Source: Amphimedon queenslandica (taxonomy: Eukaryota > Porifera > Demospongiae > Haplosclerida > Niphatidae). Taken from it: a stretch of DNA of 64,000 nt. Made by a program: the position numbers and the translations under genes. The notes under the pieces are model-generated. The model made no database searches. It had not been told where the DNA came from and saw only the letters and a program-made list of their open reading frames with translations. Positions 53,960-64,000 of this stretch are shown here, in pieces; positions within the stretch are counted from its first letter, which is position 1, and each line of letters begins with the position of its first letter. The DNA lies in the NCBI RefSeq assembly GCF_000090795.2, contig NW_003546249.1:567607-631606 (forward strand), in the 5' to 3' direction.

Positions 53960-56482
53960 CATATTCAGTAACTAGGGACAAGAATGAGATTTAATATTTT
54001 GATGGGAAAAAAATTCCTGTTTCAAAAATTAAGTAGCATACTTCAAGGTAGTCTGCTGTCATGAGGTCACATTTTCCTGTGAAACCGTCATCTTTCTTAT
54101 CAATCATCTCACAAATGGCTGTAATCATGTAAGGTTGCTGTTTAAAATGAATCTTATATTCTATTGTTATAAAGTAGTACAATAACAAACATGCATGTTT
54201 TTAGCTGGAAGAACATTTAATCATGTCCATGAATCACGTACAACATGTGATAATTTATGGCCAGGTACCTGTCTACTAATGCCACCCTTTGCTTGACATA
54301 AATTGTCCTTATACACTGCTTAAATTGTAGACTATCAAAGACAAGTTTCATAAACTTCTTAGTACTCCTATCACACAGTGAGCTATACAGTGCAGCTATC
54401 ATGTTTTAAAGCTATAAATTAATGAAAATTAATCATTCTTTGCTTTAAGCTCACCAGATGGGATGGGCAAACAATTAAATGCACTCTTTTTCCATCAATA
54501 GGAGATATAAATGAAGGCTGACTGATGTCTATTTCATTAGTGGTATGATGACAATAATTTTGTCATACTCAATTTGCTACTTGCTCCAGACACATTAAGG
54601 CTCTAACTCTGAAATCAAACTATGTGAAAACTAGCATTGTACGAACAACCATTCTGTAAAATGCCTGAGTTTCAACAGACAATGAATAAGTAAAATATGG
54701 GCCAGTAACAATAATCTGAGCTAAGATCATACCATAAAAATTGCAGAACATAGGCTGTATTATGGGACTTTTCATCTTCAGATAACTCCTCATATACGTC
54801 AAGCTGGCTAATAAATTCTTCTGCTGACATTGAATCCCAAATAATTGAAGAATTGCTGCTACTTTATATTATCTTTGATTGCACCTAGAAAAATAGTTAT
54901 ATTCACTTTTGGGGTCAAATAATTATATTTTATTGTTACATGTCTTTCTCATAGTCTCATTCCCAATCAGATATACTCTCTTTAACTTCATGCCATATAA
55001 GGACACCCCACCAGCTGGTTCTAGATGTCCAGCCTCAACCTGCTCCTTCTAATACAATTGATACTTCTTAGCTCTTTCCAATAATGCATGCTCACATATT
55101 CCAGGAGAACTCAAATACCTATACATTAGCCTTGAAGAGTTTCATGACACAAAAGTTGACCAATTGCGAGGGACTTGAGAGCATGATAAATAGCTGGACT
55201 CCTTGAAAATATACACAAAGCTGACAATATCAAATAATTATTAAATCACTGAATTTGATTCACTTACCCAACCGAATATTGACAGGGGAACATTTGTTAC
55301 ATTTTCTGCCAATAACTGTGAAAAGTGAAAAATGAAGCTTATAACAATGTAAGTAATGACTCACCATTATTTTCTTGATCTTTTAGAAACTGATTCCAAT
55401 CACTAATATTTTCTTCCAAGATACTTTTCACAACTTCCCCCCACCCTTGTTTAATATCATTAGCTTCAGCATGACTACTGGATAAGCTTTCATTACCAAG
55501 AGATGTGGCACATATCGAACAAACCAACTGGCCTTTTTCATTGTTCTGTGTGTCACTGGTAGAATGATGCTCAATATTGCTTGAAAAATACTCAACCTTT
55601 GATTTAAGCAATGAATGGTGTCAAGCTTATTTTCAAATACCTATAGCACAAAAATTTGGCGAATTTGGCGAATAGAGTTTCATTCGCCAAAATAAAAACC
55701 GCCATTTTCAGCCTTTATACGCATGCTCAATGGCACGTGGCCATTAATTCGCCAAATTAAAATCCGCCAATAATCAAAATTTAGCAATTTGCCAAATTTT
55801 ACTTCCTCCAAAATTTCCGGCTATACAGTATAGCTTTCTTGCTACATGGACTAAGTGCATCATAAGGAACACAAAAAGTATAAGACTGTCGTTCCTTAAC
55901 TTGTGACTGAGTGAGATTATCATGTTCACGTTTTTTTCTAGCTAGCTCCCACTTCACAGATATACATTTCGAACATGTTCTCTTCTAAATAGCCTTGACC
56001 TTAAGTATCACAGGGCAGTCAATGTTATGAACTGAGTGTGGTAGAAAATTGACATGAGATAGTCCTTTCATATCATGTCCTGAAAGGTAGAATATTCTTG
56101 AATATCACTACAGGCAACTATATTTTGATCTGCTAATTATCCAGCACTTTCATGATGCTACTTGAAATAGCAGTGTTGACTCGACAACTCCCTCTTCTAT
56201 AACTTTATTGTAAACAATAAGGACAAAGCTACCATTTTCCTTCACCAAAACCTTCAGTGAGTCATATGGGTGTAATCTGGAGTCATAACATCGAACTTTT
56301 TGTGCTATTACACGAAAATAAGCTACTTCGTTGGTCTCCACTGCGGCTTTGACTACTTGGCCATCAAAAGTTATAAATTTGCCAGTAACAAACTGTTTAT
56401 TGCTGTCTAAAAGGCTCTGAATACCAATCTTTTGTCTGAAACATTCCTTTAGAGGACTGGGTATGGTTGCAGTATGAAACAA
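53960..56482 (-). pseudogene. Broken gene of a transposon-like family, function unknown
   Basis: Minus strand. Blocks in order: KIGIQSLLDSNKQFVTG (56400), an open frame to 56150, CPVILKVKA, CSKCISVKWELARKKREH (55940), a region with CSICATSLG (55520), DWNQFLKD, then across a GT..AG intron (55320-55360) GRKCNKCSPVNIRLG, SPAIYHALKSLAIGQLL (55180), MYRYLSSPGICEHALLERAK (55080), PAGGVSLYGMKLKRVYL, SIIWDSMSAEEFISQLDVYE (54830), HNTAYVLQFLWYDLSSDY, MIAALYSSLCDRSTKKFM (54380) and QPYMITAICEM with TADYLEVCYLIFE (54120-54050). I recall this order from long uncharacterised invertebrate proteins that behave like transposases; I cannot name the superfamily. The paired CxxC motifs suggest zinc binding. Multiple stops and shifts break it. 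Confidence 0.5.
55642..55827. mobile_element. Short MITE inside the broken gene
   Basis: Left CTATAGCACAAAAATTTGG and reverse-complemented right end TATAGCCGGAAATTTTGG pair. The interior has TTTGGCGAAT, CGCATGCTCAATGGC and AATTCGCCAAATT. Same family as 7096-7282. Confidence 0.6.
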
Positions 56483-59052
56483 AAGCTTGTGGTGTGTAGC
56501 ACCTATCCTGGGAGATCTCCTTGGAGTTCTGAAACAGCCAATACTGCTTTCCTCACTCTCTTGCTCACTACTCTTGTAGGCTCACAACTCGCAATGTTTA
56601 TTCATGTTTCATGTGTGGCTATTGAAATTATCATTGTAATAATAGTAGATCCACTAGAGAGACATTGCTGATGGAAAATGCAAATAAAGTGTGGGCGTCT
56701 CACACTCCTACTCTTCCTTCTCCTGCCCTTCATTTTATAGACTCCTGGTCACTACAGACAGTAATTCAGAAAATCACTAGCATGGGCTCTGGGACAATTA
56801 TGGCAAAGACTGACATGAACAGATCCTTCAGGCAAGTATTAATACATGAATCGAATCGACAGATACTGGTGGTGAATGGGCGGGGAGTTTTATATGGACA
56901 CTGCCCATTCATTCATTTTGAGGTCGGCTCCAAAAATTTTTAATGTCTTAGGTGATACAATCCAAGTTATAGCAAAGAGGCAGGGTGTCCAATTAATCAC
57001 CCACTACTTAAACAATTGTCTTGCTGGGTAAGGCAGAAACAGTGCTCAGCAGCCTTAAAGCAGTTTCATAAGACTTGCATCCAACTGGGATTCCCCCTTG
57101 TCCCTAAAAGAAACTATTGTCCCGCCACAACCATAGAGTTTTTGGGAATCGTATTGTACACAGATTGAATGTTTCTAGCTCTCCCTGAACATAAAAAGCA
57201 GGAATAAAAAAGCACATAGAAGGGATGAGAAGAAGGAAATGAGCTACTATAAAAGGACTGCAGTCATTAGCAGGAAAGCTATGGCACACAACCAATGTGG
57301 CACACCCAGGCCCATGCTTCATTCGGTCATTGTATGAACTCTAATCCTTAAGACAGAGACTGAGTGACAAGATCTGATTGACTAACGGATCCCTTAGTGA
57401 TCTGGAGTGGTGGGTGCTGTTCGTGGTCAATAGAATAGAACGTAGCTAATATGGGACAATACACATTTGCACCTGGACATCGTGGCAGTCACTAATGCAT
57501 CGGGTTTGTTGGGTTTTGGGGCTTTGTGTGGCATAGCCTGGTTCCATCATCAATGGCTAATGGACCTACCCCACTTATCAATACCCTATTCGGAGCTACT
57601 GCCAATAGTCATGGCTTCCATGCTTTGGGGCATGTACTGGGCAGTGAAAGTAGTCAAGTTTGTAACTGATAATGAGCCGTGGTTACAGTGCTGATGGCCC
57701 TTGCTTCATAGGACATGGGGTTCTCCCAGCTCATTAAGAGCCTTGTTTTCACAGCAGCAACCTATATTTTTGGTTCACTGCTGAGCACCTATGGCGGAGC
57801 AACTTTCTAGCTAATGCCCTTCCTAGGGTGACTTTCACTCCTTTTTTCTACAGCCCCCAAGGAGACACGTCATAGCCCAGTCACATTTCCCTGCTAGCTA
57901 CCAAGGCTGTTGTACAGAGCGGCCCTAGACTGGCTTTCTAGGGATTGGACACTTTGATTCAAGTGAAATATGCAGGAGGTTTAGCAGCTTCAAGCAATGT
58001 TGAATAGAGGGCTGGACAGAACAAATGTATTGTGTTTTGTCCTAAATATAGTGTCATTAACGTAATACCAGTCTCACAAGAATCGTTATGCGAATTTTAG
58101 ACCTGTTTTGGAATGGAGTTGGCCCACAGCACTATAAAGGGCTATCAATCTGCTGTCCATTGTATGCAAAATGGATAGGGACACCCCCAGCCCCTTTGAC
58201 ACACAAATGCCTAAATGAGATCAGAAAATGAGAGGCATTAAGACAAGAAGGACAAAACAGGGCAAAAGCCTAGAAAGAAAGGGACCAGTCATGACAGTCA
58301 TATTACGCCAGGTGAAAGCAGTACAGAACGATGTGTCCTCAAACTACAACAAATCTCTTATGTGGGTGGCAGTTATGACATGCTTTTTTGGTTTTCTGAG
58401 ATCAGGTGAAATCAGGGTGAAAGCCAACAAGTTTTGTAACAGGGAAACTCACTTAGCTTTTCAGGGCGTAGCTTCAGATAGCCAGTTGGCCCCAACATTT
58501 TTACAACTGAGACTCAAAGCCTCCAAGACCGACCCATTTTGTTAAGTGTAAAGGGTAGTCTATGGCGCCACCAGAGATTACCTCTGCTCAGTATCAGCCC
58601 TGTTTTCGTATCTCTGGTTACGAGGGTTGTTTGGACGGTCTTTTGTTTATCACACAGGAAAAAATATGGTTGTTGAGGATGGCATTTGTTACTGAATTCT
58701 GGGACACATTATTGGCTGCTGGGTACCCACCATTAGAGGCATCTCGGTTTGCTTGCCATACTTTTAGGCTTCCAGTGCTGCAGCCCTAGACATGGAAGAC
58801 TCCCTCATCAAGACACTGGGGTGTTGGGAAAGCTTAGCTTACCTCCTGTACCTCCAAGTCCCTCAGGAGAACCACCAGAGGATCTCAGGCATGTTGTTAC
58901 GGTACAAATCTCAGTGAAACAATGCACATGACAACTTAACACTCATTATAAACGCATAGTATTGCAAGTAACTTTGGTTTCTAAAAAAGATACAATTAAA
59001 AGGAGCAAAATAGTGAAGGAGCTGTGGGTAGTGTGTGGGAGCAGGTTGAGAA

Positions 59053-59350
59053 CACTGCGCATGGGAAGAGGCTTCGCTTTAGCCCCAACTTTCTTCCAAA
59101 AAGCCACAACTGCCCAAATAGCTAGAGTTATAGTATGGCACATATCATTAGGTGTACGGGTACACAGTAGGTACATTTCTTGTTTAAGTGTAAAATAGTG
59201 ATTAAGTGTAGCATTAATATAACAAATTAATTCTGTACGTGTGGTGCCCCCATCTAAATTCACCCCACTACTCCACATAGAGTAAGAGTCAGTATATTAG
59301 TACTGCTTCCTGGATGCATATTTTTTGTGCTGAGTTAACAATCTACCAGG
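59053..59350 (+). repeat. DIRS-associated direct repeat, first copy
   Basis: Shares CTTTAGCCCCA, AAAAGCCACA, TGTTTCTTGTTTAAG-like and TACTGCTTCCTGGATGCAT blocks with the second copy at 59630. Confidence 0.8.
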
Positions 59351-59629
59351 AACATTTAATGCAGTTCAAGATACCAAACCAAGTAAATGAAGTGGCAAGG
59401 CAGAATATTGGTGGTTTGTGGGGCTTTGCCCAGCGCTTCGACGGGTGCATGCAAACTCACAAAAATTGATTAATCAAATTTCAACACCCGTGGAAGAGCG
59501 TAGAGCAGTCACAGGAGCCAAGAACCTTTAACCAAGTCCTATTGCACTGTTAGGAACTCACAGTTACCACCCTCCCACCCAGCTACTTGATGGAATTGTC
59601 CGCAGAGTAGTCAGGGTGATCAATTCAAA

Positions 59630-59940
59630 TAAGAGAAGGCGTAGCTTTAGCCCCACATTGTTGCTAAAAAGCCACACCTGCCCAAATGGCTAGGGTTACA
59701 GTAGGGTACGTATAATAAGGTGTATGGGTACACTGTAGGTATGTTTCTTGTTTAAGGGGTATTATTAGTAAAATTAGTAATAGTTATTAAGTGTAGAAAT
59801 AACAATAACTTAGATTAATTCAGTAGGTGTGGTGCCCCAATCGAATCACTCTACTACCGCCCATAGAGTATTTGTCAGTTTATTAGTACTGCTTCCTGGA
59901 TGCATGTTCCTTGTGCTGAGTAAACAATTTACCAGGCATG
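59630..59940 (+). repeat. DIRS-associated direct repeat, second copy
   Basis: Second copy, about 80 percent identical by eye to 59053-59350. The 280 bases between them show no further repeat. Confidence 0.8.
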
Positions 59941-60239
59941 ATATTAACTGATAATCAAACGTTATAAATTACAGGTTGAAAGCTCTTCACCCTCAACCGC
60001 TGTGATAGCTGTTACCAATGATAAACTGTTCAGCAATATTTGTCAAATGAGCGCTGAAAAGGACTGGGCAATCAAGTCACTCGCACAAGTGGGCAGGTTG
60101 GGCTGATGACACAATAGCAAGAAGCAAAGGGCATTTTACTTCATATTGCAGTGCATCAGGCAAAAGAGTGTACCAGCTGTCATGAAGTGTGATGATCCTA
60201 AGAATCTCTGGTAGACTCTGTCAATGTTTCAGAAATAGA

Positions 60240-62730
60240 CAGTGAGTAATAAGCTGTATTGTCTTATACAGATGTTTGGTCTGCACATACAGAGAGCAGC
60301 ATCAATCCAGGATCACTTACGTCAGCTAGACGAGCTAGTAGATCACCTTTCAGCACTTTATAAAGCGGGAGGTAAGCTGGACAAGGTAGCAGTTTTTTTC
60401 AGAAGTATTTAGGATAGTTAACCAAAGTTAGTCATTGCATTGTTAGCTAGGGGAGATAAGCACGTGACGTTATTGTTTGTAACACAGGCATTGCTCAGCG
60501 TGGAGCAAAGACGAAGCAGAGATGGTGATGCTACAGCTGGTAAAGACACAGTAGAGCCAGAGGCAGCAGAGGACCTTCGTAAAAAGTGTTACCTGCTTCA
60601 AATATAGAGATGCAGGATATGATACGAAAGATTGTTGAAGGATCTCAGTTGTAAGAAAAAACTGTCTCACTGTCATCCTTGATATAAACACAGTGCAGAC
60701 AAAGCTGAGGAGAAAGGGGATAAATCTTTTTTAGTGTCAAATCCAGGATCAGAAGCGTTTATAGGTAATACTGCTCTAAAGGCTGAAGCCAGAGATGGGC
60801 GATGGAAATAGATTCTACTGCAAACAAACACATGATGTCTTAGATAGAAGTCCTTTGTATTATAAGGAATTGGAAGTACCTGAATCAATGAGACTTGGAG
60901 ACAGTCATGAAGTAAATGCTTTAGGTTGTGGGAGTATCAAAGTTGTGTCAAAGCTACCAAATAACAACACAATGAATTGGTGGATGCATAGCGAGCTTTA
61001 AGTTGTCAAGATTTCAATTCAGTGTCTGAAAGTCAGCATCTAGCGGAAATTCTAATAATTTGGTCGTATTGCTGGATAATGAATCAAAGAAAGCACCTGA
61101 TTGGTGTCGCATTACCCGTTAGACAGCCTGCAGAGTGCATTTATCAAGAATAAAAGAAACAAAGTACAAGCATTGATGTATTCCACAGGCATTTAGCACA
61201 TCTTAATATTTTACAGCTATGGGAGCTATGTTTCAGGGCAAATGAAATCTAATGTAGATAGGAGTTTGTGTGAGGCATGCATTGAGGGAAAAATGCATAG
61301 ACATCTTTACCATGCATTGCATATATATGAAGGACATAAAGTGTATGTAATACTACAATGACTACATTCAGATGTTTGTGGTCATACGCAAACCCATTCA
61401 TGTGGAGGTGTCACATTTCACGACGTTCATTGATGATTTTTTCCATATTTTTTGGTTATATTTTATGAAGCACAAATTGGAGGTACTGGAAAAAATTATG
61501 GAAGTCAAAGCTTTAGTTAGAAAAGAGATTGAAAAGTGCATTAAAGTACTACAATCGGAGAGAGTAGTGTTGTATTGGTATCACATTTTGGATTTGGTTT
61601 TAGTTATGGTATTTTCACCAATACTCATGATTTATAGGTATTAGTTGTAGTAATTTTACCAAAAGTAAAACTCTAATGGCATTGGTAACGAATACTAATT
61701 TTGGTAGATTATGGTACTTACATGTAATTTAACAATCTAGTCACACTATTAATTTTAGAGTAATGATTTAATTGTATTAAAATTAATGGTATTAGTTCTG
61801 CATCATAAGTGTAGTAGTCTCATACGTTACTGTTCTTTGGTCTTCCACCTTTAGTAGCCATTTTGCAACTAAGATAGCTACACTTCATGAATTTGCACAT
61901 GATAATCTAGTGATATCAATCTAATCTGTTTACCCTTCAGTGAACATTGTTGTACCAAATGTATTGCATAGAAATGAATATTAGTTATAAATTTTAGTAT
62001 AGCAATTTGTGCTATTATTAACATTGGTTTTAGTTATGGTATTTTAATACTTTTAGTATTAGTTTTAGTTATGATATACCAAATTTCATGACCCAGTACC
62101 AAAATACTTTAGTATTAGTAATGGTATACCAATACAACACTAGGAGAGAGGTAGTGAATATTCTTCTGATGTGTTTACTTCATTTCTCATAAAACGTTGG
62201 TTTCAAGCTGAATCAAAAGCAGCATAGTGACCAGAACAAAACTGGAACAATTCAACAGAGTACTTATGGAAGCTGCTTAATGAACGATTCTTCAGGCTCA
62301 TTAATAAGTATTTCTGGCCAAAGGCAGTCGCACTGCAATTTATTTGAGGAATAGGATGGTGACTAAAGCTTTGAAGAATGTCTTAACAACATAACGGACG
62401 TGGGTGAGTAAGAAACCAGATTAAAGTAATGTTTGTACATAATTATGGTAATATGGTACACTCATGTTTCCATAGGGAGAGTTAGAAGCTAGATATTATA
62501 GCTAACAAACTCAGGTTTGTGGCTTATACTGAGTCAACCAGTAATTACAATGTGACGGATGAGATCAAGAGGTGTTTTGTAAGACATGATGTCATCATTA
62601 ATGAAGATGACTTTGGGAAGACTAATACCCTGTTCACACTACCATTCCAAACTTCAAGATTCAGATTGTGAAGATTGTTAGTTAAGCAACAAAGAAGCAT
62701 CAACAGTCTTACAATATCTTGTCCACACAT
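60240..62730 (+). mobile_element. Ty1/Copia LTR retrotransposon fossil
   Basis: Plus strand. Recognisable parts: a gag-like region (about 60270-60700), a protease-adjacent region (60800-61000), an integrase region (61120-61560, continuing at 62145-62400 on the far side of an inserted MITE) and the start of the region leading to reverse transcriptase (about 62480-62640). LTRs were not identified. Broken in many places and apparently old. The nested MITE shows it was already present when that element moved. Confidence 0.7.
61567..62140. mobile_element. TA-flanked MITE inserted in the Copia fossil
   Basis: GTGTTGTATTGGTAT at the left and ATACCAATACAACAC at the right are exact reverse complements, each with TA outside (61565-61566 and 62141-62142). 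The interior is rich in TTAGTTATGGTATTTT repeats on both strands. Its end resembles the remnant near 15520. Confidence 0.85.
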
Positions 62731-63213
62731 GCATGTTAGTGCCTCCTATTTTGTCATAATTAATTCTTAGTTGGCATAAAGTCTTAGTTAACTCTACTTA
62801 TTTGTTTTCAAACTTTATTTATCAAAAGTGGCTGTGGCGAATTTTTAGAAGAATTACGGTACCAAAAGAAGAGTTATAGGATTTAAATGTAGTGGTGTAT
62901 CTAAAATTGGAAGAAGGGTTGCTGAGGGTGAGCGCAGCACTGCAATTTTGGCCACATCCCTTTTCAAGGCAGCAAAACACGCTTTTGTTCATTTTTGTAA
63001 TTTATGGGTGTGGTCAAGATAATTCTAATCATACTGGTACCTCTGACGACTTCTGATCGCTACTTAAAGGTGGATTTACACTGCTACAGTTGCGTTATGC
63101 TTTATGTTGCAATACGTTAACGCATGTTAACTTAATTCATTTTCATTTCAACATAATAATTTTTATTTCAAATTTTTTAGGAACTAGTATAAATTAGAGT
63201 TGATTAAAAAATG
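62731..63213. other. Spacer, likely Harbinger 5' region
   Basis: No gene seen. If the downstream transposase belongs to an element, its left terminal repeat should lie here or further left, but I did not find it. Confidence 0.35.
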
Positions 63214-64000
63214 GTGGCTGTTTGCATGAGAAGGGTTTGGAATAGAAGAAGGCTACTAGTGCTTTGGTTGATGCTGAGACGGATTCAGAAAAGGCGAAGG
63301 GGACACCAAATGTGATATTGGATTCGAGAGATTTCTGAGTAGAACCATATTTGGGGAATACCATACATTAATAAATGAAATGAGACTGGTTGATCATGAA
63401 AGTTTTTATATGTATTTCCATATGAGCCCAATGATGTTTGATGATCTGTTGAGTTGAATTGGGCCTGCTATCACAAAGCAAACTACTCAGTTCTGATGCC
63501 CAATCTCAGCTAATGAACGACTAGCAATAACACTACTGTACTTGGTAACTGGTGATACTATGCAGACTATCTTGTTTAGCTACCAAATTAGCCAAGTGAC
63601 TGTTTGTCATATTATTGATGATACATGTGAGGCTTAATGGACTCTCACCTGAATTCTTATATGCCCCTAAAACTATTAAAGAATGAAAAATTTTGAGATG
63701 GTTTTGCCACCATGTGGCACTTCCCACACTGGGTGCCAGCAATTGATGAGAAGCTTATAGCTATAAAAGCACCAACTAACTGTGGTTCTCAATAATACAA
63801 CTATATAGGCTACCATAGTGTTGTTCTTATGCCAGTATGTGATTATAACTATTGCTTTTTGTTGCCTGATATCAGTGACTATGGCCGACAAAGAGATAGA
63901 GGATTGTTCAGTCAATCATTGCTTGGCCATGCTATGGTCAGAATGCTTATCAGTACCATAGCCTGACCTTGTTGATGGAATGTTCCAACCAATGCCTTAT
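63214..64000 (+). pseudogene. PIF/Harbinger transposase, cut by the window end
   Basis: The + strand starts MVAVCMRRVWNRRR and continues in shifting frames: RTIFGEYHTLINEMRLVDHE, FYMYFHMSPMMFDDLLS, a block with ISANERLAITLLYLVTGD, QISQVTVCHIIDDT, then GFATMWHFPHWVPAIDEKLI (first catalytic Asp, as in GAIDGKH of the family), NCGSQ, NYIGYHSVVLMPVCDYNYCF (second Asp), DYGRQRDRGLFSQSLLGHAM and DGMFQPMPY at the edge. This is the DDE_Tnp_4 layout of PIF/Harbinger enzymes, which act with a Myb-like partner. At least three frame changes and several stops make this copy inactive. The last part of the gene is outside the window. Confidence 0.8.

Larger units (their letters stand above)
56480..59940 (+). 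mobile_element. DIRS-type (tyrosine recombinase) retrotransposon fossil
   Basis: Plus strand. Recognisable parts in order: a reverse transcriptase region (about 56700-57200), an RNase H region (about 57460-57700) and a tyrosine recombinase region (about 58200-58930). A pair of direct repeats of about 300 bases lies downstream (59053-59350 and 59630-59940), fitting the split direct repeats of some DIRS/PAT-like elements. The element is broken in several places and looks old. Target-site duplication is not expected for the family. Confidence 0.7.

Overview
The window looks like repeat-rich, intron-bearing eukaryotic DNA from an aquatic invertebrate. A demosponge of the Amphimedon type is my best guess. 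The reasons are high A+T, constant use of the palindrome TACATGTA / GTACATGTAC, very short GT..AG introns (45-58 bases wherever I could fit splice sites), and a transposon set (Kolobok with THAP, PIF/Harbinger, Helitron with OTU, REL-endonuclease LINEs) that I associate with sponges and cnidarians. The species call is inference; no ribosomal or host housekeeping gene confirms it.

Layout. 1-780: duplicated block and GTTACC minisatellite. 2.2 kb: RecQ-like helicase scrap. 3.1-3.7 kb: TA-flanked MITE. 4.5-5.0 kb: LINE 3' end. 6.7-7.3 kb: MITE copies. 8.1-11.5 kb: Helitron-type protein remains (post-Rep block, Pif1 helicase, OTU protease). 13.6-14.3 kb: proline-rich repeat coding on the minus strand. 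14.7-15.4 kb: long inverted-repeat element. 16.25-16.54 kb: two hairpins around an ATAAC pentamer array. 16.6-22.3 kb: satellite with a period near 175 bases, split by two MITEs. 22.7-25.4 kb: minus-strand R2/R4-like LINE. 26.06-30.12 kb: Kolobok transposon with TTAA target duplications, ~195-base inverted repeats, a THAP-transposase gene (+) and a P2X7-tail-like gene (-). 30.4-33.3 kb: Gypsy fossil. 33.3-35.2 kb: second LINE-like RT. 36.06-40.5 kb: the most host-like part, an astacin-like gene with a 14-residue repeat tail, followed by a run of tandemly duplicated symmetrical exons. 42.6-43.6 kb: HIRAN plus C48 protease. 43.7-45.2 kb: pogo/Tigger-type transposase. 46.9-47.7 kb: Harbinger accessory gene. 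47.7-51.6 kb: a duplicated composite repeat, one copy splitting a Tc1 transposase. 53.9-56.5 kb: broken transposon-like gene. 56.5-59.9 kb: DIRS fossil. 60.2-62.7 kb: Copia fossil carrying a MITE. 63.2-64.0 kb: Harbinger transposase running off the end.

How the parts relate. Most of the window is layered transposition: MITEs in satellite, in a Kolobok gene and in a Copia fossil, and a composite repeat in a Tc1 gene. Two TA-flanked inverted-repeat elements (28.83 and 35.60 kb) carry a tRNA-like core with Pol III box matches. The best candidate for something not commonly described is the minus-strand gene (or pair of genes) at 36.06-40.5 kb. There, at least ten short exons with one splice phase encode alternating acidic and Arg/Gly-rich modules downstream of an astacin domain whose first zinc ligand is replaced.
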